A DNA stretch of 64,000 nt, taken from NCBI GenBank assembly GCA_038380795.1, contig CM076272.1, positions 806,001-870,000 on the forward strand. Direction: 5' to 3'. The translations under genes were made by a program, and so were the position numbers. The stretch is from Pyrocephalus nanus. Lineage: Eukaryota; Chordata; Aves; Passeriformes; Tyrannidae. This document shows, piece after piece, positions 28,545 to 40,244 of this stretch (position 1 is its first letter; each line of letters opens with the position of its first letter). The notes under the pieces were generated by a model. The model was not told the origin of the DNA and did not search any database. It saw only the letters and a list, made by a program, of their open reading frames with translations.

Positions 28545-31500
28545 ATAACTAATATCTGCTCAGCTCTCCACATCAAGCACTACTGCCTTCCTCTCATGCC
28601 TCTTCTCTAATTAGTGCCTCTTCTTATCTTAATTTAGGTGTAATCCCTGAATTACAGAGCTGTGCTCGTGATATGTTATCTTTCCCTGTTCCTTCAGAAG
28701 ACAAAAGTCACTCATATTCAGTGAAAAACCTCATGCCTCGGGCTATTAACTGATTCATAGAAATTAAAGAAGAGAGCATGCAGGCCTACTGATCTTTTTC
28801 CTTTCAGGTGAGAGCACTGTTGCTTGTGCATGTTGTTTGTTTGCCCATGAAAACTCTGTTACCAGTTCCACTGGTCAAATGTTAGTGTTGAGGTCCAACT
28901 CTTGGATGGGGGCCGGGGGGTGCACACACAACACGTCAGAAAAAAATACCTGACTGCAAGTTCCTTATTCCAGAGAGATTCCCAACAGCTCCAGTGCTTG
29001 TTGCAGATTGCCCATTCTCCTCTGGGGTTTTTCTGCAGTCACTGATGCCAGTTTTCCCTGTCCCTGCTGGCCCAGGGACTGAGCACTGTCCCCTCTGGGA
29101 AAGGACACGGGGTCCTCCAGTGTCATTAGCAGATTCAAAGCTAAGAAAATACCCCATCCCATAAACATGCTGAGCCATGAAACTGCACCAGCCTGGCCAC
29201 CTTCTGTGCTCATTCCCTCCCACACCTTCAAAACAATACAAACATGGCAATCACAAACTGCAGCCCCAACATGACAGAACCACACAACTCCCTGAACCCA
29301 AAGGTGTGCACCACCCTAAAACCCCTTCACTCAGGCACAAAACTCCCCTTCGGAACACACTGTGTGTATTTGTTACGTTTTTATCTCTTATTGACAAACA
29401 TTTTGCTTTTCCACTACATTTGGTCACTTCTGGTACTTCAGAGAGCAGGAGAGTCAGCTCTCACTGACTGATAAATCTGTCATTTTAGTTTCTATTAGAG
29501 TCAAATGCATTTTCAACGTGCTTCAGGCACAAGGTGAGGAAGATATGGCGAAACTACCCGGATATGAAGACCACAGTTCACATCCTCCTGTGTGTGTGGA
29601 GGTTTTCCCTCTCCTCTGGTGAGGAGAGTTCAGTCTGTGACGTGTATTTTTTATCCAAATGAGCCCCAAACCCATTTTTGCTGCATGTTAAATATTCACA
29701 CCAGTCAGTGTGTATATATGCCTGTCAAGCCTCAGCAGTATAAAAACACGACAGCACTGCTAACCAGACCCGTGGTTTCAGCCACACCAACACTCTTACA
29801 AGAATCAAAATAAATACATATTTTGATAAAAGAAACAACAAATCCCCAATCTTGGCTGCAGATCCTCTGCACTGCCTCTGGTCCATTATCTTCAGCACTG
29901 ATGGCTCGTGCTGTGTGGGCAGCAGATGGACAGTGCTGTCAGATTTCAGCAGCTCTGTCCCAGGGGCACAGCACAGGCCATGCTGCCTCAGCATCAGGCA
30001 GGATTTACCCTTCAGGGCGAGGATCCCACCACTGGAACTGCAGAACAGGGCAGCCCTTCCTGCTGCATTATTTTCAAATAGTTTCCAGATCATGAACCCT
30101 AACCCTTCCTGAAATAAAGGAACATTAGTGCCCTCAAGGAACACATTGTTTCAGTATGTAATCTATTGTTTGCTAAAATATCCCCTTGCAAAGCCTGGTA
30201 GGGTTTTCTTGGTGTTCTTTTTTTAGCTTTGTTTTTTTGGAAGTCTGACTGGGGAAGAAGGGAGGGAAGAACAGTTCCAACTTACCATCTTGGCTGAACC
30301 CAGCCTTCATTGCCCGAGAACTGCTCCACAATTACTCAAACAGACATTCTGCAAACATTCCCATCTTTTAATGTGCTTAAATATGATAAAATCTTTCCAG
30401 CCTAAACTTTTTCACATATACACCTCAGGAACCTGGTGTGGCTTTAGTGACAATTCCAGCACTCCTTCTCTGAAACAACCCACAAAATTTCATCTCAGTT
30501 ATGACTAAAAAAATTGGCCTTATATACCAGCTCAGTTAAGCAGTGTGAATTGATTTTCAACTGGAAATGTATTTTACAGTACCATGACACTCTTCTGAAA
30601 GCTGCCTAATAACTAGAGATGCAAATATATATTCAAATGTGTATTTTTATTTCATAACCTAAAGACACTGGCTCTATGACTTCCAATGGACAAGAGAGCC
30701 CAGAGGTCAAGTGATTAATAGCTACTCACAGCAACAGCACAATTGCTTTAAAAAGGTGGGTGAAATGACCTGGAAATGCTATTCATTGCTGGCATTAAAC
30801 AATATTAAAGTAATCTAAAAACCAGCAGAACGGCTAATCACTGAAACTCTCATTCAGCTATGTGGACTATTCAAACAGGAAAAGTTAAGACACTGCACGT
30901 TTTCAGCCAACTAATGACACAGCAAACTTGAGCTCAGAGGCCTGGGTATGAACTACTGAAATTATCCCTGCTTCATTCAAATTTAGAACTGAAAAAACCA
31001 CGAAAACAGGGGCATGCCAGTGTCATATCTTTGTAAGAATAAACTACCACTCTGCTTCCCACCAGAGAATTTGCAGTTAAGGTGTTTTACCTTAGCCCTA
31101 CAGTTCGGTACTCCTGCAAGGTGAACTGCTTGCCTAAAACAAGCACCAAAATCAAATGCTCCTCAAAAACCAGTTTCACCCTTGGCCCCTTCTGTAGGGG
31201 CAGGACACAGCATCACATAGCAGATGTTACAGGAGGATGAAGTTGCTGTCTGCCTCATCAGCACTGACTGTACAGAACTGCCCCACAATCCAGGTCCAAT
31301 TCAGGCACTTTTCACCCTCAGGTGGGTGCTCAAATAAATCCCTCAGTGGTTCTGGACCTCAGCTGCTGACCTGCTGACCAGAAAGCTTCCCCTTGGCTAT
31401 TGCTGCCTTTTTCCACAGAGGTAGCTCCCAGCAGCGTGGAACCACACCCACAGACAGACAAGTACTGTGGAGACATGCTACGAGCACAGAAAGGGTGAAA

Positions 31501-34405
31501 TAATAACCAGCAAAAACCTGGAGGATTTTCTCTGACATAAGTGCTGCTAATATTCCTCCTAGCTTTGCATAAAGAAGCAAAAATGTCAGTCTCTAGGAGA
31601 ATTTTAAGGGGTGAAAACCAGGAAGCAAATGGGTCACCTGAAGTAAGAAAAAAACAGTAAAACAGTGCCCAGAGCTGCATCTTCCCCTGCAAAGTAACTT
31701 CACATCTGACTGTTGCTGTGGGGCACAACCTGTGGCAGAGCAGTCAGACTGCTGTGAAATGCTTGGGCAGCCAGAACAAGGACAGCACCCTGCAGGAATC
31801 TCAGGCAGAGCTGAGTCCCCAACAGCAGCAGTTCCAGGGCAGCAATCATCACCTTTCCCTGCTGATTCCTCGGGTCACTTCCCTTATCAGGCATTTCAGG
31901 GGAGCGAAGGGAGAGGTGCACTGTGTGAATCCTCCACGCACTGAAGGAACATTTTCTGGACTCAGTAAGCCCAGGACACACCTACTCAGCAACTTCTACC
32001 ACAGAAGAGAAACACCTACGAGTTCAGAATATCATTTCGCTGAAAACAAGGCAAGAAACAAAACTAACATGCTCCTAAGGGTGCTTTTGTGTTCAGATGA
32101 GAACCTCTCTTAGAAACATTTCCTGGGTCATGAAAAGTGGTGCTTGGGGTTGTGTCTATTCAGAAAGTCCTTTGTCTCTCAAGAAATAATCTCTTTGGTG
32201 GGTTAGTTATCGTGGGTTTCTCATTGTGAGAAATGTACAAAATTAAATACATTCTTTTTGCTTCTTTATTCCCAGTGTCATCTCCCTCTATCATCTATCT
32301 AAAAGAGTTTTGTTTGCTGTTTTGTTTTTATTTCCCATGCTGTATGAAGCAATCCTTTTCCAGAAACAATGAGCCAATGTATTTATTTCCCCAGTATCAC
32401 TGTGTTTTCTTTGTGTTACACCCCTCAAGAAGAAGCAGGTTATTTTCTTCCCCCAGGACACAGTCCAGTTTCCAGGGTTGGGTGCCACAGTCACGAACAG
32501 TACCAGCTTTAACACTGCTTTTAAGGGCAATTCTTTTAAACACCTTTACCAGCATCATCCCACTTATTTGCTTGTCTCTTCAGCAACCTGCATAAGGTGA
32601 GTAATGTCTTTTCCCCCTCTTTTGCTTTATTATGCAGAATGTAATCAAGGAAACTTGTTATGTCTCATGAGCAGATATCAGCTGTTATGTAAAATACCAA
32701 GCAGTAAATAAGATCCTGTAGACTCTATGGCAGTTATGACCATCTGCTCAAGCTTTCTTCTAAGCCGTAGTCCCTGTTGGGCTCCTCAGTCCAGCTATTC
32801 TGCCTTGGATAAAAGCAAAAACCCCCTGCCCTTCAGTAACTGCACCCCAGAGCAGCAGAGAATGAGCCTGCAGCTGTCAGGGGGAAAGCACCAAGCAGAG
32901 CTCAGTGACAAAACAGGACCTGGCGTGCATGCTACCAAAATTACTGAATTTGGATGTTCTACTTACTGGATGCTGCCTTTTGATGTGCTTTCTGAACCAC
33001 CTTCACACAGTGGCAGGCCCAGAGCTGCTGCACACTGTGCTCTCAAACCCCTGGTCACAAACCAGCAGTGAAGGAGAACTCTGAAAATTGACATCCAACG
33101 GTTTCCTCAAAGATGAACCTCATCTCTAATTAACCATCCCAACGACCCCGACTGTGCCAGTGTGGGTGCAATCTTAGCTTGAAAAAAAATACAGCTTGAC
33201 CTGTCAGGGAGCACTGGCCTGAGCCACACAGCCCAGCTGAAATTAATGGGAAGAAAACAGAAGCCAAGGTCTGTAATCAGCCAGTTCTCAGTTTCAAAAA
33301 GCAAAGCCTGCACCAGACCGGAATGTTCATGGTGTTAAAGTTTTACAGGCAAAGTGCACGTATATAATGTATACATATTTGCATAAGGTGTATTTATTCT
33401 GAAACCTCAGCACTTCTGTGTTCACTCCTCACTGCCCCAGGAAAGCAAGATGTGCCAAAGACTCTACACAGAAAGAACAATGAACTTATGTTCTCTGAAA
33501 ATATATGAGAAGTCTGTCGCAATGTTTTCCAAATGTTTGCCTGTAATTTTAAAACTATAAATCTTTAAATTATCTAAAAATCATAGAATTGCATTTGGCT
33601 TATAAGTATTACAATACCAGCAGAACAAGTTTAAAAAAAAAAAAAAAGGTCTGAACAGCCAAGAAGATGGAAATGTAATTTCTTCTCCACTTCTGTCATA
33701 GTTCAAATGAAGTATTGATTAAGAAAAAAAGCAGTTAATTTAAAAAAATCCATTAACTACTTGACACAAATAAGAAAATTCCCTATGTGAACACAAATGA
33801 AGAAAGTAGAATTGTTCACAACCAATACTCTATCTTACCACAAGATGTGTACAGCAAATCATGTACAGAGTACACTTAGGAACAATTTTGCTCAAGCAGC
33901 AGCCAGTGAGAGTATCACTAATTTTGTTTCATGATACCTCACTACATAACCAAAAATTACAGGAAGATCAGAGCCAGCCCTCAGTATCTTTAGGTGCAGG
34001 CCTGCAAAATAATTTTCCAGGCCTCATGGCAGCAGGGGTTCCTCACATAACTAATCCATGTAACTCTGGAGAGAACCAGCAAGGTGATTCACCCTGGGTT
34101 TGGGTTACCTGCTGTCTGCAAACCTGGATATTCAGCTCCATGTTTCTGGCTTGTTACCAAACCATAAACCATTTAGTGACAAGGTGCTGCTCCAGTGACA
34201 ACCCAGATCCCTCACTTTTAGCAGCAGTGCTTCAAACAGAATGAAGCAAAGCTCCATGTGCTTTCCTTTCACTTTCCTTGGCAAAATAAGTCAGTTATGA
34301 ATGCAGGTTTGAACTGGCTATGCTAAAATTATCTCAAATCCTGTCTGCAAATCATTCCATGTAGCGTCTACAAACACTGCACAACTCACATCTTCAAATA
34401 TGGGA
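28545..34405. other. Non-coding DNA, nothing recognised
   Basis: About 5.9 kb with no supportable gene. Several open frames of 100-140 codons occur on the minus strand (around 28,936-29,285 and 29,725-30,144), but they match no family I recognise and such lengths are expected by chance. A 14-16-base A run sits near 33,632. Confidence 0.45.
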
Positions 34406-34410
34406 TGTGG

Positions 34411-34543
34411 TTGTCCCCATCCCTGGAGGTTTTCAGGATGTCATTGGCCAGATAATCTTACCTGGGCTCCCTTTCCCATGAGTGGTTGGACCAGAGGATC
34501 TTGTGAGGTTCCTTCCAGCCTGGGCTGTTCTGTCATCCTCTGA
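34411..34543 (+). mobile_element. CR1 LINE 3'-end fragment
   Basis: The stretch contains CCATCCCTGGAGGTTTTCAG, then 'ctgggctccctttcccatgag', GGTTGGACCAGAGGATCTTG and TTCCTTCCAGCCTGGGCTGT. This is the order seen in the 3' end of avian CR1 subfamilies whose tail reads 'ggttggaccagatgatc...ccttccagcctgggct...attctatg'. It is diverged and 5'-truncated. Confidence 0.82.
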
Positions 34544-34549
34544 TCTCAC

Positions 34550-37500
34550 AGCTGTAAAACACAGTAGTGGACACTGAGAAGACAAGAGCCATCAGCCAAG
34601 AGCCAGCTGAGGGTGGGAGAGGCAGTAAGGGAAAGATAAAAGCAAGAAAAAAAAATCATATTCAACCTTTTCCTTATTTAAGTCACACCCTTATCACTCA
34701 GCTCTGCACACTCTCTCCCTGCCATTAGTCTGAGAGGTTTCATTTGCTAAGGCTCACACTCTGGGATAACGTGGCAATGATTTGGGAAGGAGGCAGAGGG
34801 GCCTCTGGGATAAGAGCAGAAGCTGCCCCATGTCAGACATAAAAAGCTGAGCCAACTTGCAGACACCAAGGCCAGTGAGGGGGGCAGAACGAGGAGCAAT
34901 AGCTGGTGTGCCTGAAAGGAAGCTGCAGGACCCAGAGTGGAGCAGGTTTATCCCAAAGGAATGCAGCCTGTGCACAGGATCCACACTGGAACAGTGCATG
35001 AAGGAACCTGCCCTGACTTCTGACTGGAACTGTGCCTCATGCCACACTTCCTCCAGGGTAAGGCTCCACTATCGAGATGCCACATGAAAACCAAACAGCT
35101 ATCAATCACACACTGAGGTCAAACAGGACTCTCAAGCTGTTAACATAAAGTCCTGGAGAACACAGAGGCTGGCTGTGAGCTGGTAATGCCTACAGAGCCC
35201 TCAGCCAACACACTGCCATGCACGGTACAGCTCTGACTGAGCCAGCAGCAAAAAGGCTCTGCTGAAAACTGAGGGGACATACAAGAGAAAAGCAGCAGAA
35301 TTGTGCACACAGCAATGCCCTGATGGCTGAGGAGTGGTATTACAGCTTACACATGGAGTCCTTCCAAATCCACACAGATTTTAACTTTGAAAACAAAACC
35401 AGACAAAAAACCCAACCACCAAACCACTTAACTGCCAAAGCATTTGTGACCAAGAAGCTAAAACCAAAATTCTTATCTCTTCCAACCAGTGGAGTAAAAC
35501 ACACTAGAATTTTCTGTAGCATGTACAAGCCTGGTCTCAGATGTCTATCTGACTAAGTTTACAAAACTTACTACTTCCATACATTTCTTAAATGTCATGC
35601 TAAAGCAGCAGGAGATATATATATATATATATATATATATGTATAAAAACTTTTCCTTACAGATTTTAGGAATCACAACTTCAGGCTGATCGCTCCCTGT
35701 GAGTTTTGGTTGTCGCTCTTGACCAGTGCTGCTTTCCCTGGGAAAACCCTATTCCTTTAACAGCTCACTGTGGACAGGTGAGCCTGGTGAGCACATCCCC
35801 CTGCCATCACAGTCTAAATTTGCACCAGGTGCTTCCCCAGGTCTGGCACCACCAGCTAACAATCCCATAGTTTGTTTTTCCCCTTGGAGAAGCAAGCAGA
35901 ATACATGTTTCTTCTCCACTCTTCAGTGCACTGATCTGAACCACAACCTACATTTGTGCAATTAGGCAAGTAGGTAACAGGTCAGCTTGTGAAGATTCTT
36001 TTTTTCCCCTTAACAGGAAAGCCAAAAGAGCAGGAACCTCTGACTTGATATGTCTTACTGAAATGGAAGCAGGTACAGAAGGGCATGGGGGACATGTGGC
36101 ACTTGGACTTACCAAAATTATTTTAATTGAAAATCCTCACACTGATGAAAACTCTTCATATTTTGAGATGGACAGGGGAATTCTGGAAATGAATTCCAAC
36201 ACCAGCGTGCCTTTTGACAGCACAGTGATCTTTAAGCCGTGACCATCAGTCTGCCAATCTCTTCAACTCCTCTCTGTGCCACTTCTTCCCCGTTTCAAAT
36301 AGAAAACAACCTTCTGCAGCCCGTTGTACATTTCTGCAAAAAGCACAGCACAAGAAAAATTACGGAACTTCTCACAGATAGCTCCTACAAGCTGTCCATG
36401 CATGTGATTTCAGCCACTGGCCACACTAAAATGAACCAGAGCAGCAATTTGCTGTCATTTCACACACTGATTTGGGGTGTGGGGTTAATTTTTTTATTTA
36501 GCTTTTGGCCCTGTTCATAAACCAAATACACTGCTGGCTTCAAAAGTACAGCTGAGAACACTGAAAACACATTTTTCAAGTCTCAGGTCAGACTTTGCAA
36601 TTGTTGACACCCGTTCTGGTGAATGAGCTCTCTAGTCTACGCTGACCATAGCTTAGAGACAATTTTCAGGTGCAAAGTACACACCTAAGTGAGGTGAAGG
36701 TCCTCCTTGCTGTGAGAAAGCAGCCAGCCCATCCAGCAGCTTGTTTACCCTGCCCAGGCCCTTTGCCCCAGGTATCTCCCAGGCACGCTGCCTCTGGCTC
36801 TCAGCACAGGCACACTCACAGTGCACACAGGAGACACTTACTGTATGTAACCTGTCACTGCTTTTCATAATGCCCAATAAAGTGTCTGGACTTTAGACAG
36901 GTATCTAAGACAATCATTCACTGGGTTGGTTAAAGCTACTAATTTAACCAACAGTTTTGAAGTCGGGGAAGTAACTGCTGCTGTTTTCTAGAACCCTTGC
37001 AGAACTACACTGACAACAACTGTCCTCAGTCCTGCTGCAGGTTCTGAGTTTGGCTTCTTGATACACATGAAGAAAGAAAAATAAAAATACCTCTGTTTGT
37101 ATCTTAAAAAACTCATCTTAGAAATTTTTACTCATCATTGAAACTGTTGAAACTGGTCCTTTTTACAAGCATGTACATAAATGTTCGGTTCAAACCACAA
37201 AGTGAGGGGGCTGAGGGGACATTATTTTGTTCATGACAGGGCAAGGAGTATTCTAGTCACATGCAGTTATCCCTCTCTTTCTTTTGAGTGAGACTTCCTT
37301 AGCCAGGATGTGCACTTAGGTACGTGCATGAGCTCCTGACACCCTTCACCAGTATTCTCTCACCCCCTCATCTGAGCAGGCACTTTGTGGCAAAGGGGCT
37401 TTGTCTTCACCCTCTGCTTCCACTGCAGCAGCAGAGATTCCACCTTGCCCAGTTATCTCGTGCAATAATCCTTCACTAAAGCTCAAATTGCTGCAGGCCA

Positions 37501-37780
37501 GCAGAAAGCTTGTTGCAGCTGGGCTTCTAGGCCACAGCACTATCCCCATCGCTCCCTTGACCCGTGAGCTGGAATGAGCTCAGCACTGGAAAAGCAGGTT
37601 AGACCCCAAACTGATCTCGTAAAGTCTTTTGAAAACGTGCATTACCCGGGGTTGAATTCTAGAGGAATTTTCCTCGTGTTACGTGCCGGACAGGGGTAAG
37701 ATGAAATATTATCTTTTAAACAGACACAGAAGATACACAGCCACCTCCAGTGCTGGTAAAACCAAACCGAGCCACGCCAC
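34550..37780. other. Non-coding upstream region of GCNT3
   Basis: AT-rich sequence with the AT microsatellite at 35,613. It may hold untranslated GCNT3 exons or regulatory DNA, because mammalian GCNT genes have 5' non-coding exons. I cannot point to a specific exon. FAM81A, which lies upstream of GCNT3 in human, was sought here and not found. Confidence 0.4.
35613..35644. repeat. (AT)n microsatellite
   Basis: About fourteen uninterrupted AT dinucleotides followed by GTAT. It is a simple repeat and probably polymorphic in length. Confidence 0.92.
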
Positions 37781-37849
37781 AGAGTGGGAGGAGACTTCCC
37801 TTTATTCACCTGTTACTCACCTGCGGTCACGCCGAGCTCTCCCTGTCAG

Positions 37850-37933
37850 TGCGGCAGCGGCTCCGGGGAGCAGCCGGTGCCGGGGCTGTCCGTGCGGGTC
37901 GGCGGAGCCCCCCGAGGGCCCGGCCCCGGGGCC
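37850..37933 (+). other. GCNT3: Candidate GCNT3 5'UTR segment
   Basis: A pyrimidine-rich stretch ending in CTCTCCCTGTCAG at 37849 is a plausible 3' splice site, placing the start of the coding exon at 37850, 84 bases before the ATG. In mammals the GCNT3 coding sequence lies in a single exon preceded by non-coding exons, which fits. The matching upstream donor was not located, so transcription could also start in this GC-rich stretch. Confidence 0.35.
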
Positions 37934-39226
37934 ATGCGGCTGTGGGAGCGGGGGGGACTGGGGCCCCGGCGGCGCTGGCCGCTGCTGCTGGCCCCGCTGG
38001 CCCTGCTCGCCGCCGCCCTGGCCCTGCGAGAGGCCGCCCGGCCCTGCCCCGCCGACCGGCCCCGCTGCCGCCAGCGCCCGCACCGCGCCCTGGAGCTGCC
38101 CCCCGGCCGCGGCATCAACTGCTCGGGCGTCGTCCGCGGAGACCGCAGGGCCATCGAGGAGGCGCAGCTCCGCAGCCTGGAGGTGGCCAACAGGAGGGCT
38201 CCGCTGACGCCCGGCCACTACCTGAACATGACGAGGGACTGCGGCGCCTTCAGGGAGACCCGGCGCTTCATCGAGTTCCCGCTGAGCCAGGAGGAGGAGG
38301 AGTTCCCCATCGCCTACTCCATGGTCATCCACAACAAAATCGAGATGTTCGAGCGGCTCCTGCGCTCCCTCTACGCCCCCCAGAACGTCTACTGTGTGCA
38401 CGTGGACAGCAAGTCCCCGGCCGCCTTCCAGGAGGCCGTGCGGGCCATCGCAGGCTGCTTCCCCAACGTCTTCGTGGCCAGCCGTCTGGAGAACGTGGTG
38501 TACGCCTCCTGGTCCCGGCTGCAGGCCGACCTCAACTGCATGCGGGACCTGCTGCGGAGCCCCGTGCCCTGGCGGTACCTGCTCAACACCTGCGGCACCG
38601 ACTTCCCCATCAAGACCAACGCCGAGATCGTGCGCGCCCTGAAGGTGCTGCAGGGCCGGAACAGCCTGGAGTCGGAGAAGCCCTCGGCGGCCAAGCGGGC
38701 GCGCTGGCAGTTCCACCACGAGGTGGGCAAGGCCATCTCCCGGACCGAGAGACAGAAGCTGCCGCCGCCCCTCAAGTCCCCCATGTTCACGGGCAACGCG
38801 TACATCGCGGTCACGCGGGGCTTCGTGCGGCACATCTTCGAGGACCCCACGGCACAGAAGTTCCTCGAGTGGGCCAAGGACACCTACAGCCCCGACGAGC
38901 ACGTGTGGGCCACCCTGACCCGCATGCCGGGCGTGCCGGGGGCTCTGCCCCACAACGACAAGTTCCAGCTGTCGGACATGAACGCCCTTCCCCGCCTGGT
39001 CAAGTGGGAGTACCTGGAGGGCGACCTCAGCAAGGGCGCGCCGTACCCGCCCTGCACCGGCCGCCACCAGCGCTCCGTCTGCATCTACGGGGCGGGCGAC
39101 GTGCCCTGGATGCTGCAGCAGCACCATCTCTTGGCCAACAAGTTCGACCCCGAGGTGGACGATGCGGCCATCCTGTGCCTCGAGGAGCACCTGCGCCACA
39201 GGGCCCTCTACGGCCGCGGGCTCTGA
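37934..39226 (+). CDS. GCNT3: Beta-1,6-N-acetylglucosaminyltransferase 3 (core 2/core 4, mucin type)
   Basis: A Golgi type II membrane enzyme. It transfers GlcNAc from UDP-GlcNAc in beta-1,6 linkage to make core 2 and core 4 branches on mucin O-glycans, and in mammals also I branches (family knowledge). The intact frame encodes 430 residues; the human protein is about 438. Visible features are a short basic N-terminus (PRRR, residues 11-14), a signal anchor at about 15-31, a short stem, N-glycosylation sequons at N62 (NCS) and N98 (NMT), and the glycosyltransferase family 14 domain from about residue 120 to the end. Hallmarks are [47 protein letters not shown] and [14 protein letters not shown]322 is the expected catalytic glutamate. 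The C-terminus ([10 protein letters not shown] through [13 protein letters not shown]) fits GCNT3 better than GCNT1 or GCNT4, and the downstream neighbours agree. The ATG at 37934 is chosen because the frame continues upstream only to non-ATG codons and this start gives the expected cytoplasmic tail. Third codon positions are almost all G or C, unlike the neighbouring genes. Confidence 0.95.
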   Translation: MRLWERGGLGPRRRWPLLLAPLALLAAALALREAARPCPADRPRCRQRPHRALELPPGRGINCSGVVRGDRRAIEEAQLRSLEVANRRAPLTPGHYLNMTRDCGAFRETRRFIEFPLSQEEEEFPIAYSMVIHNKIEMFERLLRSLYAPQNVYCVHVDSKSPAAFQEAVRAIAGCFPNVFVASRLENVVYASWSRLQADLNCMRDLLRSPVPWRYLLNTCGTDFPIKTNAEIVRALKVLQGRNSLESEKPSAAKRARWQFHHEVGKAISRTERQKLPPPLKSPMFTGNAYIAVTRGFVRHIFEDPTAQKFLEWAKDTYSPDEHVWATLTRMPGVPGALPHNDKFQLSDMNALPRLVKWEYLEGDLSKGAPYPPCTGRHQRSVCIYGAGDVPWMLQQHHLLANKFDPEVDDAAILCLEEHLRHRALYGRGL

Positions 39227-39286
39227 GGGGACCCGGCGGCACCGCCGCCCTCCTGGGCGAGCCTCGCCGCGGGGACAGCGGGACGG

Positions 39287-39840
39287 GATCGCCCTGATCC
39301 CCCCGATCTCTGCCGTGCAAGGACAGCGGGGGATCCCCCTGATCCCCCCGATCCCTGCCGTGCACGGACAGCGGGGGGATCCCCCTGATCTCCCCGATCC
39401 CTGCCGTGCACGGACAGCGGGGGGATCCCCCTGATCTCCCCGATCTCTGCCGTGCACGGACAGCGGGGGATCCCCCTGATCTCCCCGATCCCTACCGTGC
39501 AAGGACAGCGGGGGATCCCCCTGATCTCCCCGATCCCTACCGTGCAAGGACAGCGGGGGGATCCCCGTGATCTCCCCGATCTCTGCCGTGCAAGGACAGC
39601 GGGGGATCCCCCTGATCTCCCCGATCCCTACCGTGCACGGACAGCGGGGGGATCCCCCTGATCTCCCCGATCTCTGCCGTGCACGGACAGCGGGGGATCC
39701 CACTGATCCCCCCGATCCCTACCGTGCAAGGACAGCGGGGGATCCCCCTGATCTCCCCGATCTCTGCCGTGCACGGACAGCGGGGGATCCCCCTGATCTC
39801 CCCGATCCCTACCGTGCAAGGACAGAGGGGGATCCCCCGA
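39287..39840. repeat. 45-bp GC-rich minisatellite, 12 copies, in GCNT3 3'UTR
   Basis: Units start with GATC at 39287, 39332, 39378, 39424, 39469, 39514, 39560, 39605, 39651, 39696, 39741 and 39786, spaced 45 or 46 bp, with a partial copy at 39831. Nearly every junction contains the 12-base palindrome GGGGGATCCCCC, with a BamHI site. Two main unit types differ at CTCTGCC versus CCCTACC; the last six units alternate strictly between them, giving a dimer of about 90 bp. Because most units are 45 bp, frames stay open across the array, which creates long spurious reading frames on both strands. Confidence 0.96.
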
Positions 39841-40216
39841 TCGCGGCCGGGCAGCTCGGCGGGCCTGAGGGGCAGCGCGGCCGTGACGGCCCGGCCGGGG
39901 CTCGGCTGAGGGGAGGGCGGGGGGCTCTGCTCTGCCCCGCTCTGCCCTCGCCCCTCCTCGCACAGACCGCCTGGAGGAACGGGGGGCGCGTTTTTCCTTC
40001 CCTTCCCGGGCTCTGCTCGCAAAAGTGACCGCAGCGCTCCTGCTCGGACACGGGCAGGGCCGGGGCACGCACCGGGTCCTGCCAGGAGCGGAGCTGAAAG
40101 GGCGAGTAATTAAAAAGCACCTGCAGCTCCCGCCCGCCCCTGGCACCTGGGCTGCTGCTCGTGCCCCACTCCAACCGTGACCCTGCCAAGAGCCGTTAAA
40201 AACAACACCAGCCTTC

Positions 40217-40222
40217 AATAAA
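40217..40222 (+). terminator. GCNT3: Polyadenylation signal AATAAA (GCNT3)
   Basis: A canonical AATAAA lies about 990 bases after the GCNT3 stop codon, followed 25-50 bases later by GT-rich sequence (GTTCCGGTGTTCTGTGTCC) suited to a downstream element. It is the first good plus-strand signal after the stop. Confidence 0.7.
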
Positions 40223-40244
40223 GTCAAATAGGTACTGAAACAGA

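Larger units (their letters stand above)
39227..40240 (+). other. GCNT3: GCNT3 3'UTR
   Basis: It runs from the TGA at 39224-39226 to just past the AATAAA at 40217. The first half (39,287-39,840) is the 45-bp minisatellite, followed by GC-rich and then mixed sequence. The 3' end is inferred from the polyadenylation signal and the GT-rich stretch after it; no transcript was available. Confidence 0.6.

Noticed and set aside
28936..30144. Minus-strand frames of 104-139 codons
   Set aside because: No recognisable domain or splice-site support; length is within chance expectation.
33570..33610. AATCATAGAATTGCATTTGG, considered as a CR1 tail
   Set aside because: Only the first dozen bases fit the CR1 tail; the following sequence does not continue the pattern.
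37784..37933. 50-codon N-terminal extension of GCNT3 from a GTG codon
   Set aside because: It has no ATG, and the extension crosses a plausible splice acceptor at 37,849. The ATG at 37934 gives the expected cytoplasmic tail and signal anchor.
37817..39703. 628-codon minus-strand open frame
   Set aside because: It is antisense to GCNT3 and runs into the 45-bp minisatellite. Its amino acid content reflects complementary GC-rich codons, and no domain is recognisable.
39567..40028. Frames of 150-220 codons across the GCNT3 3'UTR on both strands
   Set aside because: They are produced by the 45-bp repeat, whose unit length is a multiple of three.
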